Of a DNA stretch of 64,000 nucleotides, positions 1-8,248 are shown piece after piece. The position numbers and the translations under genes were made by a program. Source of the stretch: Veillonella nakazawae. GTDB lineage: Bacteria > Bacillota > Negativicutes > Veillonellales > Veillonellaceae. The stretch spans positions 1,291,001-1,355,000 of the forward strand of contig NZ_AP022321.1 in NCBI RefSeq assembly GCF_013393365.1, given 5' to 3'. The notes under the pieces were generated by a model. It saw only the letters and a program-made list of their open reading frames with translations, searched no databases and was not told where the DNA came from. Position 1 is the first letter of the stretch, and every line of letters starts with the position of its first letter.

Positions 1-848
1 AATAAAGCAGGATTTTTAAAAATATCCTCTTCTTGACAGGCCGCATCCATTGAAGCTGCACCTGCCAAGAAACCTTCAATATCAAATCCTACGAGAGCAG
101 CTGTAACAAAACCTACTTCAGTAAATACAGAGAAACGACCACCGACACCATAAGGAATACTATAGGTCTTCCAATGATTCTCTATCGCCATAGAGCGTAA
201 AACTGTAGGATGTTCATCATCAGACATATCGGTAACAGCTACCACTTCATAATTTATATTACGCTCTTGTAAAGCTTTTTCCAAAATCATGAAGTTAGCC
301 ATTGGCTCGATGGTAGAACCTGACTTAGATGTAATAACGAGCATCACCTTATAGTCTGATCCTTTTGTCTGAGCTTGGTACTCTAAAGTGCGAATAAGAC
401 CAGCTAAATAGTCACCATCTACATTAAAGCCTGCAAAATACATGCGTGGATATCCGTTTCGTTCTTCCGTACTAAGATTATTCCAAAACGCACCACATTG
501 GACATCGAAAATAACCTTACTCCCCAAGTAAGAGCCACCAATGCCTACAGATACAACTGTGTCAATATTATGGCGAGCATAGTCCCGCAGTTCATAAAGT
601 CGTTTCAACATTGCAGGTGTATTGATACCATCTTCTGAAATATAAGGAAGTTGGTAAAACAATACCGGTTCAGGCAAGCCATCCTTAGAAACATGTCCTT
701 CTTCAAAGCCTGTAGAACGCAAAATATTTGTATGACGCCAAACATTTTGTATAGCACGCTCAAAGTTATTTACGTCTCGTTCTTGTATGCAACTTTCATT
801 ATATATGTTATCGTAATCTAACTCGAACCCCGATTGTAACCGCAACAT
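1..848 (-). CDS. pgi: Glucose-6-phosphate isomerase, 3' end missing at window edge
   Basis: The enzyme interconverts glucose 6-phosphate and fructose 6-phosphate in the cytoplasm (glycolysis/gluconeogenesis). The reading frame starts at 848 (MLRLQSGFEL) behind an AGGAG ribosome site and stays open to the left edge, giving about 282 residues of a family that is usually 450-550. Recognisable blocks are VSVGIGGSYLGSK (sugar-isomerase nucleotide/phosphate loop), a VITSKSGSTIEP stretch typical of SIS domains, and the GVGGRFSVFTEVG signature. The C-terminal part with the remaining catalytic residues lies outside the window. A -10-like TATAAT sits upstream near 890-900. It is probably a single gene: the next gene upstream (933-1211) ends 84 bases away. 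Confidence 0.95.
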   Translation of the reverse strand, partial: MLRLQSGFELDYDNIYNESCIQERDVNNFERAIQNVWRHTNILRSTGFEEGHVSKDGLPEPVLFYQLPYISEDGINTPAMLKRLYELRDYARHNIDTVVSVGIGGSYLGSKVIFDVQCGAFWNNLSTEERNGYPRMYFAGFNVDGDYLAGLIRTLEYQAQTKGSDYKVMLVITSKSGSTIEPMANFMILEKALQERNINYEVVAVTDMSDDEHPTVLRSMAIENHWKTYSIPYGVGGRFSVFTEVGFVTAALVGFDIEGFLAGAASMDAACQEEDIFKNPAL

Positions 849-932
849 CAAATATCTCCTTTACTGACATTTTATGTACAATATTCTACTCATTATATCA
901 TAAAACAATGAATAAAATATTAGTTTATGCAA

Positions 933-1211
933 TCATTTTACCCACAAACCATAGCCAAAACCCACTGCATAAACAGACCATAACAATGCGATAGGAATAG
1001 CTAGTTTAAACTTAAGCTTTAAAGTCTTATGACGCAAAATAACCATACCTAATAGAGCACCAATGCCGCCAAAGGCAAATGCTAAAAATAATAATGTAAA
1101 CTCTGAAATTCGATCATATCCCTTTATAGCACATAACTTATCATAGCCATACATACTAAATACAATTAGATTCCATACGCCTACAGTAACCCAAAATTGT
1201 GTATCACTCAT
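933..1211 (-). CDS. DUF1294 family small membrane protein
   Basis: A 92-residue protein predicted to have three membrane segments. The central pattern, a YGYDK motif followed by an FGGIGALLGM stretch and then RHKT, is the hallmark of the DUF1294 family. The family's function is unknown; in other proteins the domain is sometimes fused to a cold-shock domain, which is not present here. It lies 20 bases after the epimerase gene and is probably co-transcribed with it. I can assign the family but not a role. Confidence 0.8.
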   Translation of the reverse strand: MSDTQFWVTVGVWNLIVFSMYGYDKLCAIKGYDRISEFTLLFLAFAFGGIGALLGMVILRHKTLKLKFKLAIPIALLWSVYAVGFGYGLWVK

Positions 1212-1231
1212 GTCCCCAAACCTTATATTTA

Positions 1232-2155
1232 TTACTTATGATGAGCCTTAAAATATTCTAATGTTTTTTGTAAGCCATCATCTAATGTTGTAGATGCTAC
1301 AAATCCAAAATCGCGTTCCGCCTTTGCATTGCTTAACCGTGAATGTTTGATATCACCTATCCGTTCAGCCTCGTAATGAACCATAAAGTCGGCACCACTA
1401 ATAGCTCTGAATCGCGTAATCAACTCATTTACAGATGTTCCCGTATTGGTAGAAACATTATAAATACCTGTGCAGTTATTATTTCCCATAGCATTAATAT
1501 TAGCTTCTACCACATCTTCTACGTAAATAAAGTCTCTTGTTTGTTCCCCATCACCATATACGGTTAAAGGCTTACCTTCAACAATTAAGCGATTGAAAAT
1601 ACTTATAACGCCGCCTTCACCACCATCACCTTGACGTGGTCCATATACATTAGCATATCTAAAGCATACTGTATTTAATCCAAAAGCTTCACGATAAATA
1701 CGCAAATACCCTTCTGCAGTAAGCTTGGTTAACCCATAGAAGGATGATGGCATACCACTAAGTTCTTCAGTCAATGGTAACACTGCTAAGTCCCCGTAAA
1801 CAGCAGCTGAAGATGGCATTAAAAATTGTTCAACTTTCACCTTACGACAGGCATCAAGTACATTTATTAGCCCTAGTAAATTAACATCACAGTCATATCC
1901 CGGATTCTCCATTGAGGACTGCACCATAGTTTGAGCAGCCTCATGGAATACAATAGAGGGCTTAAACATTTCAAATACAGATAATAATTTTGGGTCCCGT
2001 ACATCCATCTCAATAAATTGAGCGGACTCATGTACAAAAGAACGCATACCTGTAGATAGATTGTCTATAACGAGCACATTGTGCCCCAATCCAATTAATC
2101 GATCAACAAGATGAGAGCCAATAAATCCAGCCCCACCAGTAACACATATATTCAT
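1232..2155 (-). CDS. NAD-dependent sugar-nucleotide epimerase/dehydratase (GalE-like)
   Basis: A 307-residue extended short-chain dehydrogenase, probably a UDP-glucose 4-epimerase or a related sugar-nucleotide epimerase supplying surface polysaccharide. The N-terminus MNICVTGGAGFIGSHL is the Rossmann GGxGxxG NAD site, a serine-rich SSAAVYGD block follows, and the catalytic YGLTK (YxxxK) motif is present, with a substrate-region FRYANVYGPRQ motif. An in-frame extension to 2191 exists, but the start at 2155 sits directly on the Rossmann fold and has an AAGGAGG site five bases upstream. The exact substrate cannot be read from sequence. The downstream neighbour is the DUF1294 gene. Confidence 0.88.
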   Translation of the reverse strand: MNICVTGGAGFIGSHLVDRLIGLGHNVLVIDNLSTGMRSFVHESAQFIEMDVRDPKLLSVFEMFKPSIVFHEAAQTMVQSSMENPGYDCDVNLLGLINVLDACRKVKVEQFLMPSSAAVYGDLAVLPLTEELSGMPSSFYGLTKLTAEGYLRIYREAFGLNTVCFRYANVYGPRQGDGGEGGVISIFNRLIVEGKPLTVYGDGEQTRDFIYVEDVVEANINAMGNNNCTGIYNVSTNTGTSVNELITRFRAISGADFMVHYEAERIGDIKHSRLSNAKAERDFGFVASTTLDDGLQKTLEYFKAHHK

Positions 2156-2177
2156 AGCACCCTCCTTTCTGAGAAAT

Positions 2178-2888
2178 CTAAATTCCCGCACCTTTTTTGG
2201 CTAATACATCAGCCATTTCATTATATGTATCGCCCGTATGTGCTGCCACCTTGTGAAAGTATACGCGCACACGATTTTTTATAGAGTCATAAAATGCAGC
2301 ATATTGTTGAGTTAGTGCATTATTGCGTTTCCATCTTTTGGTAGCCCACATTTCAATTCCCATATAATCATAATATAAGGAACATTCAGGAATACCATGA
2401 TCAACAGCATATTTCATAACATACATCGCAGCTAATAGCTCGCCAGACACATTCCAAAAAGCCGTATATCGTTCATCAGTAGAGGGAAAGGAAAAAGTCT
2501 TTCTAGTCCCATTCAAGAAGATAACACCACCTGCGCCAACAGTATTAGTCCCTTTATTATAACTACCATCAATATAAGCAACTACATGATTTCGGTGAGA
2601 AAAATCTGGTTTTGCCTCACCTACGGATGCCTTATTTTGAATGCCAGAACTAACCTTTGTAGTTATCTTCTTCGTCCCTTGTAAAGATTTTGATTCACCC
2701 TTATGAGCGCTCATAAAATCACTTAAGGATAAACCAGAATCTTCTACAAAGGCACGAGCTTCTGCTTCCGTAGGAAAAGACTTGTAGATAGCCCCACCAA
2801 AGCCTTTTACCTGTTTCTCACAGTCAGCCCATGTGGTATATACACCTGGTACACGACCCTGACGAACTGCATAATACTTCTTTGCCAT
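2178..2888 (-). CDS. Ribonuclease H with N-terminal viroplasmin-like domain
   Basis: A 236-residue RNase HI-type enzyme that cleaves RNA in RNA:DNA hybrids (R-loops, primers). Residues 1-50 (KKYYAVRQGRVPGVY...) form a viroplasmin/RNase H N-terminal hybrid-binding domain, then a low-complexity linker of about 50 residues. The catalytic domain starts near residue 102, with the four acidic residues visible: D107 (YIDGSYN), E150 (SGELLAA), D174 (YYDYMG) and D227 (NEMADVLA), preceded by the conserved AAHTGD histidine loop. Fungal and Firmicute RNases H share this architecture. It lies between the YbaK gene and the epimerase and is probably part of the same transcript. Confidence 0.93.
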   Translation of the reverse strand: MAKKYYAVRQGRVPGVYTTWADCEKQVKGFGGAIYKSFPTEAEARAFVEDSGLSLSDFMSAHKGESKSLQGTKKITTKVSSGIQNKASVGEAKPDFSHRNHVVAYIDGSYNKGTNTVGAGGVIFLNGTRKTFSFPSTDERYTAFWNVSGELLAAMYVMKYAVDHGIPECSLYYDYMGIEMWATKRWKRNNALTQQYAAFYDSIKNRVRVYFHKVAAHTGDTYNEMADVLAKKGAGI

Positions 2889-2897
2889 ACGTACCTC

Positions 2898-3389
2898 TTA
2901 ATGATCCATTGTAAGTGCTATAAATTCAGCATTAACAACAGATGCCAAATCTTTTGGATTTACCTTCATTTGCATCCCTCGAAGACCAGCACTTACATAT
3001 ACAAAGTCTTGAGGCTCCATAGTAGCATCAAAATATGCGGGAAATAATTTTTTCATTCCCACTGGAGAACATCCTCCTCGTAGATAGCCCGTAATACCTA
3101 GCAGGTCCTTGACATGAACAAGCTCTACAGACTTATTATGACTGACACGAGCAGCTTGTTTCATATCTAATTCAGCTGCAACAGGAATGCAAAATACTAC
3201 ATATCCTGTTTTGTCGCCCTTACCAACTAATGTTTTAAAAACTTGTTTTTCATCAAGTCCTAATGCTTCCACTACATGAAGACCAGCTGCCCGATCTTCA
3301 GACCACTCATATTCACTAATACTATAAGGAACCTTATGGGTGTCTAAAATACGTAATGCGTTTGTTTTTTTATGTTTCTCTTTACTCAC
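2898..3389 (-). CDS. ybaK: Cys-tRNA(Pro)/Cys-tRNA(Cys) deacylase, YbaK/EbsC family
   Basis: A 163-residue free-standing editing-domain protein of the YbaK type, which hydrolyses Cys-tRNA(Pro) made in error by prolyl-tRNA synthetase. Support comes from the family pattern: GLDEKQVFKTLV, then AAELDMKQAARV, the LLGITGYLRGGCSPVG block, and a C-terminal GLRGMQMKVNPKDL segment. The length is normal for the family (about 155-165). It is followed by the RNase H gene nine bases downstream. The lysine in FKTLVGK, needed for catalysis in known YbaK, is present. Confidence 0.93.
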   Translation of the reverse strand: MSKEKHKKTNALRILDTHKVPYSISEYEWSEDRAAGLHVVEALGLDEKQVFKTLVGKGDKTGYVVFCIPVAAELDMKQAARVSHNKSVELVHVKDLLGITGYLRGGCSPVGMKKLFPAYFDATMEPQDFVYVSAGLRGMQMKVNPKDLASVVNAEFIALTMDH

Positions 3390-3475
3390 TATATCCCACC
3401 TTATATATTAGCGTAACAAATAAATCTTATCAATATATAATAAATTTCTATATATCAATAGAATTAGCATTATTC

Positions 3476-4474
3476 TTATTTATTTACAATTTTATTAATA
3501 TTTTTCAATTCAATGCGTAAAGTTCCATCATCATTAGTTTTAATTTCAATGAATTCACGATTTTTCATATATTCTACGGGAAATGAAATTTCGATTCCCG
3601 TGTCAGTTTTAATTTTGTGATGCTCACCGACCTTCGTAGCAAACTCACGGTTTACAGGTAATGGACGCATCATATCTGCATCAGCTAATTCCTTTTTAGC
3701 CGCCTCTTGTTGAATGGGGTTCGCCTTAAATACCTCTTCCACAATACGAACAGGATCCACTGTATCAGATACTTCAGCATTTTTAGCAATCATAGACTTT
3801 GCCGTCGTCAATTCAACAACACCGTCCGACTCGTGTGCTTGAGCTACCTTGTCTACAATGGCTTTTACCTTTTTCACCGTATCTCGAGAGGATTGATTAG
3901 TACCTAATTGTAACACCTTATCGGCTAAAATATAGGATACTTCACCATCAAATTCACCTTTCGGTTCAAAAATACGAACACTAAAATCAAGTAGATTAAT
4001 AGATGCAAAAGCTCGTAATTTCTGTGATGGCATCGGCAACACAGCCTTATGAGAAACAAGTTCTGTGGCTAAGCTGCCATCATCTTCACTAAATAGTTGA
4101 TGTGTAAAAGCATCATGAGCTTGGCACAAAAGAATACAGATATAAGATGCATCTGTAATAGCTTCACAGATAATCGTATCAATAACAACAGAATCCGTTG
4201 CTTGTTTCATATAGGTAAACAAGCTTTCACCTAAGTTCTTAGATAAATCTATAAACTTAAGATTTCCATTTTTATAATCAACTAATTGTTTACCAAATGG
4301 ACTTGCATCATGCAAGGTACCTGTTCTAGCAGCTGGATCTTTGAACGCCTTAACTACATGATTGGCAATATAATCTTGTATAGCTTGATCTCCAACCTTT
4401 AATTCATGTTCAGAGTATACGGCTAAAGAGGACGTAAAGTCGAAAATCTCTAGTGCCGCCTTGTTAATCTGCAT
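3476..4474 (-). CDS. Nucleoid-associated protein (NA37/NdpA family)
   Basis: A 332-residue protein resembling the 37-kDa nucleoid-associated protein family (YejK/NdpA). Visible family features are the N-terminal AALEIFDFTSSLAVYSEHEL segment, a central region with alternating hydrophobic and charged residues, and a C-terminal block ending in an IEISFPVEYMKNREFIEIKTN stretch. The molecular role of the family is unclear beyond nucleoid association. The start has a GGAGG site. It lies 27 bases after the acyl-CoA ligase gene on the same strand, so read-through is possible, but a functional link is not obvious. Confidence 0.8.
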   Translation of the reverse strand: MQINKAALEIFDFTSSLAVYSEHELKVGDQAIQDYIANHVVKAFKDPAARTGTLHDASPFGKQLVDYKNGNLKFIDLSKNLGESLFTYMKQATDSVVIDTIICEAITDASYICILLCQAHDAFTHQLFSEDDGSLATELVSHKAVLPMPSQKLRAFASINLLDFSVRIFEPKGEFDGEVSYILADKVLQLGTNQSSRDTVKKVKAIVDKVAQAHESDGVVELTTAKSMIAKNAEVSDTVDPVRIVEEVFKANPIQQEAAKKELADADMMRPLPVNREFATKVGEHHKIKTDTGIEISFPVEYMKNREFIEIKTNDDGTLRIELKNINKIVNK

Positions 4475-4501
4475 GACGCCTCCTTATAATAGCAAAAACG
4501 A

Positions 4502-5797
4502 TTACCCTTTATTATACCACTCTTTTAGTTTTCGTTTATCAACTTTTGAGCATTCTGTAAGTGGTAACATAGGAATTTCTAGAACTGCTTTTGGCCATTC
4601 TACTGAAGGTCTTTCGTGATGAATAAGTTCTATAATTTTACTTAATTCAGTATTATCCTCTAATACCATATAAGCAATAAAGTCTTCCCCACGTATATCA
4701 TCATTAATCGTAATAACAGCCACTTCAGAAACGCCCTGTAAGGATTGTAAATACAATTCCATTTCGGGAATAGAAATTTTATATCCCCCTTTATTGATGA
4801 CATCACCTTGTCGTCCGTTAAACATAAGGTATCCATCTCTATCAATATAGCCACAATCATTTACAGTATAAGTATCGGGAATACCTTCAATATGATGCTT
4901 TGTAGTCACATAAATAACACCGTTCTGCTCTTCTATTTGGACAGATGGAAATGGTCTTCCCACAGTCCCTTCTCTATCTAACCACTCTTTACCTGTACAA
5001 TATGTTATATAGTTAAGCTCAGTAGCACCATAATAAAGAATGAACTCCATGTTCGGACATATTTGCTCTAACTGTTCCATCAACTGTCGATCCAGTACTT
5101 GTGATCCTCCGATGATATAGTTAATAGAGTCTACTTTACTTTTGCAATGACGTACTAATAATCGTAATTTTGTTGGTAATGCATATATATGGTCCACATG
5201 ATATTCTTCAATAAGCTGTATCCATCGATTTGGGCGCAACGAACTCGTTGTAATAACTGTTCCTCCAGACCATAGCACAGCGATAACCATATTACTAACA
5301 CCAGTAAAACTAAAGCTTCCATGTAAGAATATTCTTGTATCTTTATTTATATGGAAAATATCGTTTTGGATATCAAAGAACTCGCTCCATGAGCTTTCAC
5401 TACGCCACAAAGGTTTTGGACGCCCAGTAGTCCCAGAGGTAAGTACACCAAAGTCAGCTAAAGGTGCCACCCCTTTATATGCTATAATACGAGCCAATTC
5501 CTCAACATACTCTGTATCCATCTCGTTATGGCATACCATAGGAATATAACCGGTATACAATCCCGCCAGCCACTGTACAAGTTGTTCCACAAATGATTGA
5601 CTCTGAATTAAAGCAACTATATGTTTCGGTGATTCTTTAGTTTGAGCAACATTTACTATACGACTAGCATCATTAATATCTATGGATAAAATAGCATCAT
5701 ACAAATCACCATATGTATACTTTTTATCATCTACAATTAGAGCAATCTTGTGAGGATCTAATTCTTTATATTGTCGTAAACGTTCAATAATTGTCAT
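4502..5797 (-). CDS. AMP-forming acyl-CoA ligase (YhfT/VraA-like)
   Basis: A 431-residue adenylate-forming enzyme that would activate a carboxylic acid to its CoA thioester via an acyl-AMP. The phosphate-binding loop LTSGTTGRPKP is at about residues 119-129. The A5-type YYGATELN, and NGRQGDVINKGGYKI near the C-terminus, complete the signature. It is shorter than typical acyl-CoA synthetases (500 or more), mainly at the N-terminus, as in the YhfT and VraA proteins of Bacillus and Staphylococcus. It is the last gene of the hotdog / bioY / thiolase / ligase set, starting two bases from the thiolase stop. Placement with bioY and a BirA-like operator suggests a substrate related to biotin or fatty-acid precursors; that is inference. 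Confidence 0.88.
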   Translation of the reverse strand: MTIIERLRQYKELDPHKIALIVDDKKYTYGDLYDAILSIDINDASRIVNVAQTKESPKHIVALIQSQSFVEQLVQWLAGLYTGYIPMVCHNEMDTEYVEELARIIAYKGVAPLADFGVLTSGTTGRPKPLWRSESSWSEFFDIQNDIFHINKDTRIFLHGSFSFTGVSNMVIAVLWSGGTVITTSSLRPNRWIQLIEEYHVDHIYALPTKLRLLVRHCKSKVDSINYIIGGSQVLDRQLMEQLEQICPNMEFILYYGATELNYITYCTGKEWLDREGTVGRPFPSVQIEEQNGVIYVTTKHHIEGIPDTYTVNDCGYIDRDGYLMFNGRQGDVINKGGYKISIPEMELYLQSLQGVSEVAVITINDDIRGEDFIAYMVLEDNTELSKIIELIHHERPSVEWPKAVLEIPMLPLTECSKVDKRKLKEWYNKG

Positions 5798-5798
5798 T

Positions 5799-6905
5799 TT
5801 ACATTCGTTCCATAATTAAAGCAGTTCCTGTACCGCCTGCGCCGGCAATAGCACATAAACCGTATCGACCATTACAGGATTCTAAAGCAGCCATGCAATG
5901 AAGAGCTAAAATAGCCCCAGAGCAGCCATAAGGATGTCCATAGGCTAATGCACCACCAAGCATATTATATTTCCCCATATGATCAGGGTAGGACTTATCA
6001 AAGAGAGCATCAATGATGGCGAAGGCTTCATTCCATTCCACCACGTCCATATCATCCATGGTTAAATCTGTCCGTTTTAAAATAGCTTTAGTACTTTCAA
6101 GAGCACCTTCTGGACTAAACTGAGGATTTCCAGCCCAAGGCATGATACTATGAATTCTAAACGGCCCTTTTTCATTAGATATGTATACAAAAGCAGCACC
6201 ATCATGAGTTAAACAAGCATTGCCAGCATTTGTAATAGAGTCCTTACCTAATAATGGTTTCATCCTATATAAAAGTTTTTCATTCATCTTTGGCCTAATA
6301 CATTCATCTACACACTCTTTTCCATCTATAGAAAAAGGCATTATATAAGATTGCAAAAATGAATTATCTAAAGCCTTAGTAGCTCTCTGATGACTTCCTA
6401 TAATATATGGATATAACTCTTCCTTAGTTATATTGTGCTTATGAATGGTTCTTTCTGCCCCTTCTAACATAGCTAAAGGAGACCGATCTTGAGGAGTAAA
6501 TTGAGCCACCTTATATAAACCGTCTCGATCATCTCCAGTTGCATAAATTCGGTCTGGTTGTAATGAAGAGCTCTCAATGCCACCAGCAATAGCAGAATTC
6601 ATCACGCCTGACGCAATATGTGTATAGGCCATCTCAATACTCATCAATGCTGATGCGCATTGCATATCAATTGTTACAGCAGGCGTCGATACTGATAAAT
6701 TAGACATTAAACCCATTAATCGTCCAATATTTCCACCTGTACCAACTGCATTACCACAAAAAATACAATCTACAGAGTTAATTTCATGTCCTTTAATTAA
6801 CTCATTAATCAATTGTGCACCCAATATCTCAGGTCTTGTATTTTTATATTGGCCGTTTAACACGCCTATAGGGCTTCTAAGCCCACCATGAATATATACT
6901 GACAT
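5799..6905 (-). CDS. Thiolase-family acyltransferase (YhfS/VraB-like)
   Basis: A 368-residue thiolase-superfamily enzyme (acetyl-CoA acetyltransferase type), catalysing condensation or thiolysis of acyl-CoA. The nucleophilic cysteine lies in MQCASALMS (about C83), WNEAFA carries the family NEAF motif, and GHPYGCSGA near the C-terminus carries the second histidine and cysteine. The frame extends upstream to 6962, but that extension covers an inverted repeat. The start at 6905 (MSVYIHGGLRSPIG) has an AGGAG site five bases away and matches the usual thiolase N-terminus. It is translated in the same operon as the ligase. The reaction direction and chain length are not predictable from sequence. 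Confidence 0.9.
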   Translation of the reverse strand: MSVYIHGGLRSPIGVLNGQYKNTRPEILGAQLINELIKGHEINSVDCIFCGNAVGTGGNIGRLMGLMSNLSVSTPAVTIDMQCASALMSIEMAYTHIASGVMNSAIAGGIESSSLQPDRIYATGDDRDGLYKVAQFTPQDRSPLAMLEGAERTIHKHNITKEELYPYIIGSHQRATKALDNSFLQSYIMPFSIDGKECVDECIRPKMNEKLLYRMKPLLGKDSITNAGNACLTHDGAAFVYISNEKGPFRIHSIMPWAGNPQFSPEGALESTKAILKRTDLTMDDMDVVEWNEAFAIIDALFDKSYPDHMGKYNMLGGALAYGHPYGCSGAILALHCMAALESCNGRYGLCAIAGAGGTGTALIMERM

Positions 6906-6929
6906 ATAAGCTCCTATAACAAAATGCAC

Positions 6930-6959
6930 AAAAGAGGCACCCCAAGGAATGCCTCTTTT
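6930..6959 (-). terminator. Hairpin between bioY and thiolase genes (possible partial terminator)
   Basis: AAAAGAGGCA and TGCCTCTTTT form a ten-base-pair stem with a ten-base loop in the 66-base gap between bioY and the thiolase gene. On the minus strand the stem ends in TTTT but is not followed by a long uninterrupted T run, so it may only attenuate or protect the 5' part of the transcript. It would let bioY and the hotdog gene be expressed at a higher level than the enzymes behind them. Confidence 0.55.
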
Positions 6960-6971
6960 CATTATTACATG

Positions 6972-7484
6972 CTAAATTTTAATTTTAGTTGCTAGCCAGG
7001 ATGCAACGAGACATTTTACGATATCCCCAGGAATAAATGGGAACATAACTACAGGCAACGCCGCCCAAAGTTCTGTTTTCGTAACAATCATAAAGCCTGC
7101 CACACCAAATAGGTATACTACAGGAATTGTAATTACAAGAGAGCGCCATGCATAAGAGAAAAAGCTCTTTTTAGGCCCTTTAAATACACTTAGTAAAGTA
7201 TATGCTATTGGCCAAGAGAAGATAAATCCCCCTGTAGGTCCCAATAATTTACCAAGACCAGCCGTCCCCCCAACGAATACAGGTAAACCAACGGCTCCTA
7301 GCAGAACATACACGACAAATACTATAAAAGCATCCTTTGGTTGCAATAATAAGCCTGTTAATGTCGCCACCAAAGTCAATGCGGTTACCATTGCCGGACT
7401 AAATGGCAATGGAAATGAAATATATGCTGAAATACATAATAAGGCTGTCAATAAAGCCATTTTTGTTAAACGTCTTGCTTCCAT
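6972..7484 (-). CDS. bioY: BioY family biotin transporter (ECF S component)
   Basis: A 170-residue membrane protein with about six hydrophobic segments and the BioY patterns: TKMALLTALLCISAYISFPLP at the N-terminus, LLQPKDAFIVFVVYVLLGAVGLPVF, and the GKLLGPTGGFIFSWP signature that lines the biotin site. BioY is the substrate-capture component of an ECF biotin transporter; the energising ATPases and T component (EcfA, EcfT) are not in this window. It sits between the hotdog gene (8 bases upstream) and the thiolase gene. The BirA-like operator upstream of the operon fits control by biotin status. Confidence 0.95.
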   Translation of the reverse strand: MEARRLTKMALLTALLCISAYISFPLPFSPAMVTALTLVATLTGLLLQPKDAFIVFVVYVLLGAVGLPVFVGGTAGLGKLLGPTGGFIFSWPIAYTLLSVFKGPKKSFFSYAWRSLVITIPVVYLFGVAGFMIVTKTELWAALPVVMFPFIPGDIVKCLVASWLATKIKI

Positions 7485-7492
7485 AATTACCT

Positions 7493-8059
7493 CTAACTAA
7501 TACATCTTTGTTTCAAAGATGTTGAATCTTCATTTTCACCAAAAAAAGTAGCAGAAAATGCCAATGTATCACCTACATAACCTTCTACATGAGCATCCTC
7601 AGGGACTTCCACTAAAGTCACCATATCCCCTGCAATGACAGGGGCATGAAAGTAAATCGCCATTTGCAGCGCAGATTTACTAATATTCCAATAATTCCAC
7701 AATGTTTCAAGAATCATGCATCCCGGTACGACATAAGGATCCTCTCGATGAATTGGATTCGTATCATTAATATCATTTACGAATTGTACTATATCGTTCT
7801 TGGAAAACGATATAGCGCCACTAATTTCATCATGATGTACGGTAGTGCGAATGCTAAATTGTTTCGGCACCGGTCGTAAATCAACCATTAAAAAACCTGA
7901 TTTATCCATAATACCAATTGTAGTAGTTTTAGCGATTTGATATAAAATACCACAGATAGATTGATCACTTCCTGAAGCATCATAATGCATATGCTTAATA
8001 ACACTATGTCCTGGTAGATCTAAGTCATTATTACATAATGCTTTAAATAATGTTCTCAT
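7493..8059 (-). CDS. MaoC-like hotdog-fold protein (VraC-like position)
   Basis: A 188-residue protein whose central segment QFVNDINDTNPIHREDPYVVPGC resembles the hydratase motif of MaoC/R-specific enoyl-CoA hydratases (an acidic residue followed by N-P-I-H, then a conserved glycine). The segment after it, YFHAPVIAGDMVTL, also fits a hotdog fold. The N-terminal 85 residues are not recognised. In Staphylococcus the equivalent operon slot is held by VraC. A role in hydrating or dehydrating an acyl-CoA for the same pathway as the thiolase and ligase is inference. It is the first gene of the operon, 34 bases after the predicted -10 box. Confidence 0.65.
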   Translation of the reverse strand: MRTLFKALCNNDLDLPGHSVIKHMHYDASGSDQSICGILYQIAKTTTIGIMDKSGFLMVDLRPVPKQFSIRTTVHHDEISGAISFSKNDIVQFVNDINDTNPIHREDPYVVPGCMILETLWNYWNISKSALQMAIYFHAPVIAGDMVTLVEVPEDAHVEGYVGDTLAFSATFFGENEDSTSLKQRCIS

Positions 8060-8092
8060 ATAATCACAGTCCTTTATTTATTCAATAAATTG

Positions 8093-8121
8093 ATTATAAT
8101 CAACATCTTTTCATTCGTCAA
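8093..8121 (-). promoter_or_regulatory. Sigma-A-type promoter of the hotdog-bioY-thiolase-ligase operon
   Basis: On the minus strand, TTGACG (8121-8116) and TATAAT (8098-8093) are separated by 17 bases, close to the vegetative consensus. The -35 box lies inside the BirA-like operator half-site, which makes repression by steric exclusion plausible. Confidence 0.75.
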
Positions 8122-8148
8122 CAAAAGTCATTATCCATTTGTTAACAA
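8115..8148 (-). promoter_or_regulatory. Candidate BirA operator
   Basis: The minus strand reads TTGTTAAC, 18 bases, then GTTGACGA. The canonical BirA operator has inverted 8-base halves (TTGTAAAC and GTTTACAA in E. coli, TTGTTAAC and GTTAACAA in Bacillus) separated by 18 bases. The left half matches the Bacillus form exactly; the right half matches 6 of 8. The site overlaps the -35 box. No birA gene is in the window. Confidence 0.75.
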
Positions 8149-8193
8149 ATATAAAATAATATATCTATATTAGCTAAATGTACTACCAAAAGA

Positions 8194-8223
8194 AAAGAAC
8201 CCATGATATATCATAGGTTCTTT
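8194..8223 (-). terminator. Terminator downstream of galU
   Basis: AAAGAACC and GGTTCTTT form an eight-base-pair stem with an inner palindrome ATGATATATCAT, followed on the minus strand by a T-rich stretch. It ends the repeat-protein / lptD / galU transcript and separates it from the bioY operon promoter. Confidence 0.7.
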
Positions 8224-8248
8224 CATAAGGTTAAATCTTATAGATTTG

